DNA of 64,000 nt from Aspidiotus rigidus (Eukaryota > Arthropoda > Insecta > Hemiptera > Diaspididae): positions 620,001-684,000 of the forward strand of contig JAVHKY010000063.1 of the NCBI GenBank assembly GCA_035079385.1. The letters run 5' to 3'. The stretch's first letter is position 1, and each line of letters opens with the position of its first letter. The position numbers and the translations under genes are program-made. Under the pieces are notes generated by a model. The model worked only from the letters and a program-made list of their open reading frames with translations, was not told the DNA's origin and did no database searches. Positions 26,089 through 36,720 of this stretch are shown piece by piece.

Positions 26089-29000
26089 GCACCGGAAGTG
26101 TACAAAAGGTACAAACAAAAATGTCAATCTCTGTATACCTGATCACGTGGTTCTAAACATGCAAGTAGTAATGTTGTTATCTTGAGCAAAGTGCTTCGCG
26201 CAGATTCTCAAAGCAATAGTATGTTCTCTAGATAGAGATGCTGGTTTCAACTTCAACACGAGAAGCCATGCTCTCCTCTGCTTCAATTGCAATTTCAATC
26301 AAAATAATATTGATGAACAAAGCAGGAGAAAAGAAACTTTTGAACGAGTCTATGAATTTTTTCTTCGTCGTTGGGTATAATTTATTTTGAAAGCTTAAAA
26401 TATTTGAGAGATTGGCCGACGTACAGGCACGTAACACACCATAAGGACGCAAAATAATCCGAATTCAGTATCTAGTTAGTATACTGTGTAAGTATCAATG
26501 AAAGGGTTCGTTCGACGTTACATGCCATTATAATTATGGAAATGCACAAGTTTATTTTTGAAAATATATAATAACTGACCGCGGCAGTCTGGCCAATTTT
26601 CTTATAAAAACTGTATATACGTATACTTGTTTTTAAATTCAAACGATCCTCTCAAATTTTTACTTCATGAGGCCAAATCGACCGTCCACAATAAAAATCA
26701 GACGGTTTGATTCAGTATAAACCAGTTTTGAAGTAGGCCTAATTGTCCTTCCGGAAACATATAAAATCTGTTCTGAGAAAAGCTAATAAAATCGCGGAAA
26801 TTTTATACGGATTTAATTAAAACATTTTTACTGAATGTGGAACATGGAGAAATTTATTTTGACTCTTTAAAGAACGGTATTTCATATTTTTTCTTTACGA
26901 TATTTTCTTGAATTCTAAACGTAATTAAGAGGAATTTGGATGTTACTGCGAAGAATGAGAAAGTTCATCAAATTCTGTACAAAAAACTATCCCAAAATAT
27001 TCAGAAAGTCGGCCGCAAAATGGCTTTTCAGTTGAGATAGAAATGACTTTCTCTTAACGTTATTTCATCACTTTATCTTATGCTTGTTAGAAGGGGTGTA
27101 CAGTTATGAGCACACTCTTCTATACTCGAATACATTTAGTTGGTGGGATTTTGACGAGTGTCCCTTCGATTTTGTACACATTGTCCACGCACAAAAATGC
27201 CGATAATTCACTCGTAGATGACCATTAAGGGATAAATTGAATCGTAGCAAAACAGATAAGGGTCGCTGATTTGTATCAAGACGTCAACTTAAATACCGTG
27301 ATCTAACGGTACACCTTTTCTAATACTAAAAATGAGAATTTGTACGCTTAATATGAGCGTAAAATTGACGACTCGGCGATAATTAAAGAAAAATTTTACG
27401 CATTTAACGTGACGCGTATTTGTGATATCCGCGTCATTCCCCTTGTTAAAACTTTTTTAAATGTCGTTATGGAGTGCACACGCAAACCATCTCAAATGAC
27501 ATAATCATTTTTATTCTAACAGTCGCTTATTGTATAAACGGTCCTCTGCCTTTTTTTTTGCCTATCTTTCTCACTAAAAAAGTGAATAATAAATCTGACG
27601 ATCATAATGGATATACCCGCGAATAAAAACTAACACATAGCAAAGTAAATATAGCGTGTAGCGATTATTTTTGGTGAAGAGTTCGAGGGTCGAGACTTTA
27701 ATTGTATTTTTTTTTTTTCATCTTCGATATTTTCCATTGAAGAAGTGTGCACACCATGGTAGAAAATTTGTGGACAAAAATTCTATCGACATACGTAACC
27801 TTTTGATGACAGGCGTATCATTATCGAATAATATAGCTCCCGGCCGCGGCGCGACCTTATAAAAGTGTTTGAACATCGTCGTGCGTAGTCAAACTCTTTT
27901 CCTTTCAACCAGAAAGAAAAATGCATGCGTTTTCTCGACACAGGCTAGATGCAAATTTTTATCAAACTGACATTCTCTCATATTGAATTATCAATAATGT
28001 TAAGCGGATAATTTTACTATGCCATGGAGGCAAATTTTCTTAATTTTCGCTTTCTCCAAAGGATATGTGGCACAGGCAAGCTACTCCGCATTGTAGCAGC
28101 TTCCGTCAGTCTGGCCATAATTTTCCAATCGCCGTTCGTTAATGTATGAACGAGGATCGTACACGGGTGAAGCAAATAACAAAAATTATTCACACGGAAA
28201 CGAATGCGGAAAGTGACGTAGAAAGAAAAAAAAAAATCTGTATACCGAATCTGATAGATTGAACGAGGATAAAAATTAATACGATTGCGATGTTTTTCGC
28301 GCGCGAAATCGATACTGGGTACTTTTTTTGCCGCTGCCTTGTCTGATATTTACGCCATGCATATATACCCAGGCTACATCCACCGGCATTAAACGCAATT
28401 AACGAATGCGCTATTGGTTCTACTTTATAGTACGTTCTGAAAAAAAAAAATGAATAAATAAAAAATGCTTTAGTTAGTTTTTAGGAGACGAAAGAGTAAG
28501 AGGGAGAATAAAAAAGCGCAGGATTTAACGAGGTAGGCTAATTTTCACAAGAGCTGTGAAATGACGTCCTCGTCAATATGGGAAAAGAGAACGTTATAAC
28601 GATTGTAAAACGTCGCATGTAAAGAGTCCCGAGTATGATGCGGGTCTGAAACGGGACTGTAATTCCAAGTTAAATTGTTTCAGTACTAATGATAAATCAA
28701 AGCATCCTCTTCAAACTTTTGCGGTCAATGTTAAGCATCCATTGACGGAAACTCGGTCTTCATTCTCCACTGACGCTAAGCAAATTCTTCAGAATGATCA
28801 ATTAACTTGAGGGACGAATTACACTAGGCAAGATGAACTAAATATTTTAAAGAAATGCAAGGCGAACTTCGCACGTTTTCTGAGACCAAACCGAAAAAAA
28901 AGCTACAAGAATTTGAGGAATTGAAGTGGTAAAAAGACAAAAGTAATTTAAATGCCTACATACTGTATACTATTATTATAACCCCGGCGACGCGCCGCTC

Positions 29001-29386
29001 GCTTGGTAGAAATAGTATAGAAATAAAGAAAAGTTGACGTTATTTGTAGGTGTTGATGACTCTTGGCGTTCCAAGTGGACAAGATTGTACATAAAAACTA
29101 TATGTAGCTCGTAGTATAAAACCAAAAAAATATGTGATACTTAATGACTCTTGATTCATTTAAATAAATAGTAAACTAACAATAGCCATCATACCGACGG
29201 CTTAAACGTTATTTGTAAAGATACCGTGCCGACAGTTAAAACGTTATTTGTAGGTATTGTGGTTAAAAAGTTCAGGGCGGTGTGGATTATATTATTGAAC
29301 ATAGAAGAGTGAATACAAATAATTCTTCGCAAGCTTTGAAAATGGGCTCATATTGGAAAACGTGATGTCATTTTGCTATTGAAAAC

Positions 29387-29631
29387 AAAAACGATAAGGC
29401 ACTATAGTACGATAGGTATGCTGGACTGATAACACGGAGACTACGTTTAGGTTACAAGGTACAAACACGTTTCACGTAACGTCGCGGAACTGACGAGTGT
29501 CGTCGGTACCCATCGGTTACATTTGCTGTTGCGTGACGTTACACGAGCCGTATTCCTACCTTATAGCCTAAATGTTGTCTCCGTGTTATCAGTCCAGCGT
29601 ACCTATCGTACTATAGTGCCTTAAAAACGAT
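29387..29631. mobile_element. MULE-type MITE with perfect 9-bp target duplication
   Basis: A 227-bp element (29396-29622) starts AAGGCACTATAGTACGATAG and ends with its reverse complement CTATCGTACTATAGTGCCTT. The terminal inverted repeats run about 70 bp with a few mismatches. The 9-mer AAAAACGAT lies immediately outside both ends (29387-29395 and 29623-29631). Long TIRs with a 9-bp duplication are the signature of Mutator-like elements. There is no coding capacity. The TIR is unlike the ends of the MULE at 35.4 kb. The precise duplication suggests a fairly young insertion. Confidence 0.85.
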
Positions 29632-30176
29632 TAAGTAATATGACGCCGCTGCAATAACGAACAAAACAGAAAAAAGAAGTAGAGATGTAGGAAAATAAGA
29701 AAGGGAAAGTTGGTTTTGCTTTTGCGCTACAAAAGCTTCTTTATAAGAATTGTCATATAGATCTTCGAATCTAAGTTTGAAGAATTATATATGTATATGT
29801 GAGGAGATGACCGTGCGCTGAAAATTGTTTCTTTTTTCTTCTAATTGACTGTTACGTGACAGAAATTTATTTTTCAATTTTTTTCAAAAGATCTGGAGCT
29901 TCTTTTCCTACCAAAATGTAGAGCTCAAGAGATCTCGATTTTTTCTATGTCAAGATCTGGAAACCGAGAGACCTGCATCTTTGTTCCGCTCAGACCTGGA
30001 ATCTCAGAGACTTAATATATTTTGTACCTACATACGGTAGGTATACTACCATTAAGAAAGCATCGAGAAGAAGAAACTTTCTTGAATCGATACGTTGTTC
30101 TAATTTATGGTTATTCATATTACAAAAGAGGAGTGTACACCCGAAGGTTATATTGAACCACAAGAAAATCAGCCCC

Positions 30177-30207
30177 TAAACGTTTTCGGTTAATCAACCA
30201 TCATCGG
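30177..30207 (-). ncRNA. possible decayed hammerhead ribozyme core (left arm)
   Basis: This is the mirror copy of 31520-31550. On the minus strand, CCGATGA is followed by a GGTT-GATT-AACC stem-loop and GAAAACGTTTA. Known Penelope-like elements carry small type-I hammerheads with the core CUGANGA, stem II, GAA(A) and a self-complementary stem III. Here the U of CUGANGA is C, so activity is doubtful. Confidence 0.3.
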
Positions 30208-30267
30208 AGCGTAAACGAAAGCGACTGAATCCAACATCAACAAAGACAGAGGGTGTTAACCAGAAGA

Positions 30268-31036
30268 TCATGATTTAACCAGCGGGTCATGGAAGTTTGA
30301 ATCATTCTCATATACTAGCTCAATCAGACCCTCTTCAGGAATGAACCTGTTTAAAACCGTGAAGTCTTCGTTATTCCGGAGTCGTATGATTTCTATATTT
30401 TCTAAAGCCAACCGTTTAAAATATGAGTTCTCCCTATGGAGGAGGATACCAGAGCCTTCCTTGAATTTATGGCCATTCTCGAGTAGATGATCAGCAAAAG
30501 CCGAATCACCAAAATTACCCTTCTCCCACGCTTCTTTATGCTCCTCAATTCTTATTTGGAGCTGACGCCCAGTCATCCCTATATAAATACCTGGGCAATC
30601 GTTGCAGGCTATACTGTATACCCCACTTCGCTCGACTGGAGGAATCGGGTCCTTCAATTTCACAAATAAACTTTTTACAGTATTGACATTATAAAATGCC
30701 GACCGGAACCCAAAAGGACCGAGTACCCTGCCCAACTTCAACGAAAACCTGCCCAAGTAAGGGAGTTTAATCCAACGTTTTCTACTGTTATGCAAATCCC
30801 TAGGGAGGGAGGTGGTAGAATCGAGGCATTTTCTCGTAAGCCTCCTTCGGACCATTAAATCAATGTCCACTCGAACTTGGTTCACTCTGGCCAGGTACTT
30901 AATCGTCCCTAGTTCCTTCTGGAAAGCATCCTGACTCAAGGGAATACTAGTCAGTCGATGTGTCAAACTATTGAAGGTAGCGATCTTGTGTGCAGCGGGA
31001 CAGAAAGATGACCCATGGATTGTTATATCAGTGGGC
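30268..31036 (-). pseudogene. Penelope-like RT C-terminus plus GIY-YIG endonuclease (5'-truncated)
   Basis: This is the 3' part of a Penelope-like polyprotein. Order of blocks: PTDITIHGSSFCPAAHKIA (post-RT thumb region), a basic linker with RRRLTRKCLDS, then the GIY-YIG nuclease: SGVYSIACNDCPGIYIG, TGRQLQIRIEEH, a later ENGHKF and NSYFKRLALENIEI, which should supply the metal-binding Glu. The CNDCP cysteine pair in front of YIG is typical of Penelope nucleases. The frame stays open from the junction to the stop at 30268. It opens artificially into the antisense of the neighbouring copy, so any start codon at 31125 is chimeric. The RT catalytic motifs are missing, so this copy cannot move itself. 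Confidence 0.8.
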
Positions 31037-31459
31037 AATGTCAATACTGTAAAAAGTTTATTTGTGAAATTGAAGGACCCGATTCCTCCAGTCGAGCGAA
31101 GTGGGGTATACAGTATAGCCTGCAACGATTGCCCAGGTATTTATATAGGGATGACTGGGCGTCAGCTCCAAATAAGAATTGAGGAGCATAAAGAAGCGTG
31201 GGAGAAGGGTAATTTTGGTGATTCGGCTTTTGCTGATCATCTACTCGAGAATGGCCATAAATTCAAGGAAGGCTCTGGTATCCTCCTCCATAGGGAGAAC
31301 TCATATTTTAAACGGTTGGCTTTAGAAAATATAGAAATCATACGACTCCGGAATAACGAAGACTTCACGGTTTTAAACAGGTTCATTCCTGAAGAGGGTC
31401 TGATTGAGCTAGTATATGAGAATGATTCAAACTTCCATGACCCGCTGGTTAAATCATGA
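31037..31459 (+). pseudogene. GIY-YIG endonuclease end of a Penelope-like protein (5'-truncated)
   Basis: The frame is open from the junction to a stop at 31457-31459. It begins NVNTVKSLFVKLKDPIPP and carries the nuclease motifs GVYSI, CNDCPGIYIG, TGRQLQIRIEEH, ENGHKF and LALENIEI, as in the left copy. It lacks all of the RT. Any apparent upstream start (30971) lies in the antisense of the left copy and is an artefact of the head-to-head junction. It is likely a dead 3' fragment. Confidence 0.8.
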
Positions 31460-31519
31460 TCTTCTGGTTAACTCCCTCTGTCTTTGTTGATGTTGGATTC
31501 AGTCGCTTTCGTTTACGCT

Positions 31520-31550
31520 CCGATGATGGTTGATTAACCGAAAACGTTTA
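31520..31550 (+). ncRNA. possible decayed hammerhead ribozyme core (right arm)
   Basis: CCGATGA, then GGTT-GATT-AACC (a 4-bp stem II with a tetraloop), then GAAAACGTTTA. AAACGTTT is self-complementary, as in dimer-type Penelope hammerheads. The flanking stem I is only partly complementary (ACGCT against AGGGG), and the consensus U after the first C is replaced by C. The arrangement and the location just after the nuclease stop fit; catalysis is uncertain. Confidence 0.35.
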
Positions 31551-32074
31551 GGGGCTGATTTTCTTGTGGTTCAATATAACCTTCGGGTGTACACTCCTCT
31601 TTTGTAATATGAATAACCACAAATTAGAACAACGTATCGATTCAAGAAAGTTTCTTCTTCTCGATGCTTTCTTAATGGTAGTATACCTACCGTATGTAGG
31701 TACAAAATATATTAAGTCTCTGAGATTCCAGGTCTGAGCGGAACAAAGATGCAGGTCTCTCGGTTTCCAGATCTTGACATAGAAAAAATCGAGATCTCTT
31801 GAGCTCTACATTTTGGTAGGAAAAGAAGCTCCAGATCTTTTGAAAAAAATTGAAAAATAAATTTCCGACACAACAGTCAATTAGAAGAAAAAAGAACAAA
31901 GAGACCCGGATACTGAAGGCGCATGGCGACTCAGTCTTGTTTTTTCTTTTTTTTTTTTTGCAATTGCATAGAGGCTCTCGCCTTGCTGGAGGCAAGAGCC
32001 CCAAAAAGTAGACTCTGCATCTTATTACAAATTATTTTTCATTTTAGAGCAATGATTAACTATCCAAAACTGAA

Positions 32075-33120
32075 GATTTGAAAGTATTTGTTTTCCGTTT
32101 TCTCCTGATGATAACTCAACCATATCACCTACCAAACCCATCCGAGCTGGAGTCCCACAGGGAAGCGTACTAGGGCCGCTGCTGTACCTATTCTACACTG
32201 CTGACATTCCTACACCCAGAAATGTCGTGGTGGCGACATTTGCGGATGACGCGGCACTACTAGCCCCACATAAAGAATAGTCCACAGCGGTGACAAGGCT
32301 CCAACAGGCTCTTACAGAAATAGTCACCTGGACAACACGATGAAAAATCCAACTAAAAGTAGATAAGACAGTAAGAATTGATTTTACCCTTCGATCAGCA
32401 CCATACAAACCCCTCTCTATTGGTGGCACGGTGGTGCAGAAAAAAGAGAGTGTCAAGTATCTAGGTATCCATCTAGACAGTAAACTAAACTGGCAAAGGC
32501 ATATCTCCAAAAAACGAGAGGAACTAAAACTCCGGTTCAGGGCCCTACACTGCACTGGATGTTACGGGCTAAAAGTAAACTGTCACTAAACAAAAAACGG
32601 CTTCTCTACCAAATGCTACTTCAATTTATATGGACATACAGTGCCCCACTCTGGGGCTCCGCAGCAACCAGCAATATAGCAATTCTACAGCGATTTCAAA
32701 ATCTATTCCTACAAAAAATAACAGAGGCACCTTGGTTCCTTACCAATCGCCAGCTGCATGAGGAGCTTCGCATCAACACCATCGCTGATACAATTTCAAA
32801 GATAACTGACCGCTATCAACAACAATTATATCACCACCCGAATGTGGAGGCATTAATATTACTTGAACCTCCGCGCACTCACCGCCTCTAGAGGAAACGA
32901 ATTGCCGACATTGCCACACCATAGCTTTTCAAGTGTATAGTTTTCTAACACTCCAATAGAGTGTGTTAACCCTAATTAAATATAGATTAATGGACGCCAT
33001 CACCTCGACTGCGTGGTATGGCCCAGCACGTTAACAATAATAAGGTGTCAACAGAACATGTAATTATTGATATAACAGTGCATGTAAATAAATAATTAGA
33101 AAAAAAAAAAAAAAAAAAAA
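32075..33120 (+). mobile_element. 5'-truncated Jockey-clade-like LINE with poly-A tail
   Basis: The element carries a broken RT 3' half, about 200 bp of 3' UTR and a 21-base A-run at about 33100-33120, as expected from target-primed reverse transcription. The left boundary is set by where RT homology fades (about 32075). No target duplication was recognised. The insertion lies 180 bp from the Penelope dimer. Confidence 0.75.
32090..32891 (+). pseudogene. reverse transcriptase fragment, Jockey-like
   Basis: Readable blocks: IRAGVPQGSVLGPLLYLFYT (RT motif B region), ATFADDAALLA (catalytic FADD, motif C), VKYLGIHLDSKLNWQRHI (motif E region), then after a frameshift RLLYQMLLQFIWTYSAPLWG, LQRFQNLFLQKI and APWFLTNRQLHEELRI, which is the usual thumb and C-terminal run of Jockey-type elements. 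In-frame stops (after APHKE and in the next block) and a frameshift near 32555 make it a pseudogene. The upstream RT motifs, endonuclease and gag-like ORF are absent. Confidence 0.8.
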
Positions 33121-35047
33121 ATGATATCTCCGAGGCTGCGTTGAAGTGTCAAATAAAATTGTTTGAATTGTGATAATAAAAGACGAGGTAATTGTGATAT
33201 AAAAGTCAACGATATAATATGATAAGAGCTCCTCTCAGTAGCAAATTCATCAGAATGCGACTTTAAATAGATATGAGATTTGGATGACTCGGATATTTGT
33301 TGTAAAATGAGTCGAGGGAGCCACTTTTGGACTGCTTCCAGAATTAGAGAATTTTTTGATAATTCTATTGAAGAAAAAAATGCAAGATTCATTTCGTATA
33401 TTGAACGCGTACTACTGAATATATGAATGGGCAGTAGGCAGTAGCTTAGCCTCATTTTCCTCAACAACGAAACCCCACCGCGACGAATGAATCGGTAGAT
33501 TTTTCAACAAAGATATCACACATTTCAGTGATAATAATCGGTGTTTACGTTTCGAGATGCTCGCGTTGCTCTCTCTCTCTCTCTTTCCTGTATATTATTT
33601 TTCGCGGTTACAGTAAGTGCTGTAATTCACCTGACCGAACGTACACAGATTAAGGCACCATGCAGTCCAGATCTCGCGGGACGACCGAGAGATTTACCGT
33701 TTTCCTGGCTCGATATCATTGTCGAGCGAATAACAGGGTTTATACATATGGAATTATAACATATATCACCAAAGGAAGAAGGAGGAAAGACGTCAACAAA
33801 TATTTGACGCGTATTACAAAGTCAGCCTTTATCCAATATACCTGTATAGATAAATATAGAACCCACTTGTTATTGTCGTAAATACAAATGTATTCTCGAG
33901 ACTATACGTGAGACCTATACGCGTACATCGTATCGAGGATTCGTCGAACACAGAAGTTACTCCGTAAAAACGCAAAGACCAAAATCGTTGAATCGTACGA
34001 TACGCCTTAACCAAAAATAGAGAAAAAGAATGTGTGCAAACATCTCACCTGTGTCCGCGCGGTAGCCGCGAGACATGAAAATAGCGAATAATAATATCTC
34101 ATTCACGCGATGGTCGAGTCTTATACCTACCTGGGCTAGACAAGTATACAATCTATAAAAATGTTTTCTCACACATAAACGTCATCATTTCTTTTTCTAT
34201 TCCGGAGACACATTCTCCGTTAATGTGTTTATTTATCTTTCAAACTTTTGCGGTTGACTTGTTTGGAATTCTCTACTACCATTATATGGGTACGAACGAA
34301 TATGCCGTCGTACATAAAAGAAATCGCGAGACCCCGATATGTACGGTGAAATGTAAATAACAGCCGCACAAAGGCCGAACAATATTATTGATTTCCTTAC
34401 GATACGCGTTATCCCATTATCGTTTTCTAGAGCTGTTGGCTCATTCATTTTTCCAAAAGAAGTAATTCGTTATGTCAACCTTAAACGGGCGTGTTTAACC
34501 CATACAGTTAGTCAGTGCTTCGCTCGTTATGCTGCACTACCTTCAGTTTTCCCCCTCCGTGTATGACTATCTACTTTTGTATAAAATAAGTGCATCAAGA
34601 ATTATCTCGTATTTTTTTCCTATTTTTTTTTCTTTCTCTCTTTCAATCCCCCCCCCCCCCCAAATACGGCAATATATCATCCGACGCTATCATTCAGTAT
34701 ACGCAACCCAAAACCAGATCGATAGTACAGTTGTATAGGGTAATTCCAGTACTCTATACTGCATACTCATTGTCTTGTCTCGTTCTTAAATTGGTAATTC
34801 ATGTCAACTACTCACAATTTATACACTCACCATAGCGGTACAAATATCCTATACTAAACTGGAGACGAGTGGTCTTCGTTAAGAAATTGTTAGCAGGAGA
34901 TACACAACTTTCATTACGAAGTTGTGGGAATGGGATGTTGGTGAAGTTAGCGATTCAAGGCCGGTAAGAAAAGGATAATGCCTTTTATGGTCTCCTATGA
35001 TTCGAGTTTGAGTTTCTGATTACAATGTTATCGAATTAACCCAGGTG
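33121..35047. other. gene-free stretch
   Basis: AT-rich DNA with a CT run at 33571-33587 and a C-run at about 34650-34661. No gene or element was recognised. Confidence 0.5.
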
Positions 35048-35247
35048 CACTGAAAAAAATATTCGGTAACCAGGTGTCAACTTTTGGGACAGTGAATGAT
35101 TCTTCAATAATTAGTTACCGATTACTTAAAAGTTCGGTACTGGTTACCGAGTTAGGTATACTCAGTAACTATTGTTAGGAAACTATTCGCGAACTGACTC
35201 TTGTCCTAAAAGTTGGCTCCTGATTACAAAAACCGTCTCTTACAGTG
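35048..35247. mobile_element. short nonautonomous TIR element (CACTG ends)
   Basis: It starts CACTGAAAAAAATATTCGG and, on the reverse strand from the right end, CACTGTAAGAGACGG. The arms align for about 55 bp with many mismatches; the best block is GTCAACTTTTGGGACA against GCCAACTTTTAGGACA. No clear target duplication was found and there is no coding capacity. It has the same first bases as the MITE inside the Penelope fragment at 42.7 kb. Confidence 0.45.
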
Positions 35248-35375
35248 TCCGTTTGCCGTGCCAGGAAATGAAAACATCTCAAAATTGTCACCTCAAAAAA
35301 CATTTGCTGCGACAATTATTTAGCAAAAGCTTTCAATCTTCCTTCTCTTTTCTCTTTCTGTCCCGAAACGACGCT

Positions 35376-36720
35376 CTTCAAAAGGCTGGTGCCCAGTTGC
35401 GTCCCGAGACAAAAGTGAGATGTACTAATTGAGTCCCAGTATAAAAAGTGAAGATGTGCCAATTGCGTCCGGCCACATTCATTTAAAAACTGTAGGAGGT
35501 ACTGTATTAATAAAAGAAGGTATTTGAGAAGGTGACGATTTTCATCCTGTCAATAAGCAATGAGTAATCGTATCTGTTTGACTACTACTGTTCGTCGTTT
35601 AAGATAAGGCTTCTATTATATTATGGCCATCAGCTGATTACATAGTGGTGCTGTATCTTACTCATTGTACATACGTGTTCTAACATGAACTTCTCTCTAG
35701 TCTGTTGACTGTATCGGTACGAATTTCATTGTCAGTTTGAAATGATATTACCGTACCTAGACGTAATTATTGAAAGTGTTGAGTGATGTTCAGTGAAAAA
35801 GGAAAAAATTTGTTGTTGCGGGGCGATTTCAAATTTCGTTTTCAAAAGCCCTTGGCGAACGAAGAAGAGCGATAGGCCTGCACAGAGAAAAATTGCAAAG
35901 ACTTTCTCAGACGGTCATCTCACAACGGAACAATAACTGATGAGTCGAAGGCAGATACACATAACCATGAGCCGCTCACTTCAGCGAAACTGGAAAAACA
36001 ACGGATCAGCAATGGTCTAAAACAGAAAGCTCTCAATGATATTTCTGAAAGACCCAGTAAATTGATATGTCGTAAGTTGGACGAAACAGCAATGCAGGTT
36101 CTGGGTGGCAACGATGTTGCAAATCTTCGTAAAAGCCCATATACCGACAACGAAGGAAAGTGTATCCACCTCTGCCGAAAACAATGGAGGAGTTACATGC
36201 GGCTCTTGACAATTTAAACGCACTTATAAAGGTACGGGAAGATTTTTTATTAGTCAATACTGAAGAAGAGAATGTAGTCATTTTCTCCACTCAAAGAAAT
36301 TTGCACTTCTTCGAAAATGCGATGCCATTTTAATGGATGGGACGTTCAAGAGTATATAGTCTCTCTCTTTTCTATCAACTTTTCACACTCCATGGGTGTA
36401 AGAATGGGCACTACGTACCACTTCTTTTTTGTTTGCTGCCAAGTAAGGAGGAGAAGACGTATAAAGCAGCTTTTAAACATGTGCGGTCATACCTACCACC
36501 TGACTTCTTCCCGCCAACAATATTTGTCGATATTCATTACGCTGCCCGCAAAGTTTGGCCACTACCTGTTCTGCGTGGGTGTCGGTTTCATTTAGCACAA
36601 TCGCATATTCGCATTTAAATACATGGGACGCAATTCAACCATCTTCTCCTTTTTTTGCATGGGACGCAACTATGCCAAATTTATATGTTTGGGACGCAAC
36701 TGGCAATTTGCCCTTCAAAA
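35376..36720 (+). mobile_element. second MULE, with iteron-bearing ends and 8-bp target duplication
   Basis: The element spans 35384-36712. CTTCAAAA lies outside both ends (35376-35383 and 36713-36720). Both termini begin GGC and converge on CCAGTTGCGTCCC. Each end carries three copies of (A/G)TTG(C/A)GTCC(C/G) pointing inward: at about 35395, 35427 and 35461 on the left, and at about 36625, 36661 and 36691 (as GGGACGCAA) on the right. Spacing is 30-36 bp. These iterons are likely transposase binding sites. The element holds a broken transposase and has probably been deleted internally. Confidence 0.8.
35900..36618 (+). pseudogene. MULE transposase remnant with end of FLYWCH finger
   Basis: Readable blocks in order: THNHE (the His pair closing a FLYWCH finger), KQRISNGLKQKALND and RPSKLICRKL (linker helix), then in another frame PPLPKTMEELHAALDNL, VVIFSTQRNLHFF, then LMDGTFKS (first catalytic Asp), LFYQLFTLHGCKNGHYVPLL and FCLLPSKEEKTY, IFVDIHYAARKVWP (where a second Asp is expected) and GCRFHLAQS. 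Frame changes near 36170 and 36315, plus a stop after DGTFKSI, inactivate it. Everything after CRFHLAQ, including the last catalytic residue and the usual EGWHNRF region, is missing; the right iterons follow within 10 bp, so the gene ends in an internal deletion. It is a different lineage from the MULE at 13-15 kb. Confidence 0.8.

Larger units (their letters stand above)
14786..29386. other. long gene-free stretch
   Basis: About 14.6 kb of AT-rich DNA with no gene I can support. Items seen: a perfect 22-bp palindrome at 17255-17276, a perfect 9-bp hairpin at 26066-26088, a GT run near 23192-23205, an A-run near 21050-21070, and a partial interspersed repeat at about 24380-24760. Two open frames near 15969-16157 and 16635-16856 are unrecognised; the second has only a vague resemblance to the end of a retroviral-type integrase core. 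CR1-, gypsy- or gene-like blocks were not recognised. Confidence 0.5.
29825..31036 (-). mobile_element. Penelope-like element, 5'-truncated copy (left half of inverted dimer)
   Basis: On the minus strand this copy begins at the junction (31036/31037) inside the end of the RT region and runs through the GIY-YIG endonuclease to a 3' tail ending near 29825. Its inner 347 bp (30690-31036) have no counterpart in the other copy, so the two copies were truncated at different points. The outer about 860 bp are a nearly perfect inverted copy of 31037-31900. Confidence 0.85.
31037..31900 (+). mobile_element. Penelope-like element, 5'-truncated copy (right half of inverted dimer)
   Basis: This copy starts abruptly at 31037 in the linker before the GIY-YIG domain and runs to a 3' tail near 31900. 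Coding and 3' regions mirror the left copy: coordinates sum to 61727 at the junction and at both stop codons, with a 2-bp indel only near 29855/31870. The 3' tail contains CTTAATGGTAGTATACCTAC and AAGTCTCTGAGATTCCAGG; a diverged form of the same tail occurs at 41497-41640. Confidence 0.85.

Noticed and set aside
27857..27930. TTATAAAAG about 60 bp before an ATG, promoter-like
   Set aside because: The frame after the ATG closes after about 19 codons and no exon follows; TATA-like words are common in DNA this AT-rich.
30971..31125. Start codons upstream of the Penelope junction on both strands
   Set aside because: They lie in the antisense of the neighbouring copy, so the N-terminal residues are artefacts of the inverted dimer.
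32193..32555. 120-residue minus-strand open frame
   Set aside because: Antisense to the Jockey-like RT, whose FADD and GVPQGS motifs are clear on the plus strand.
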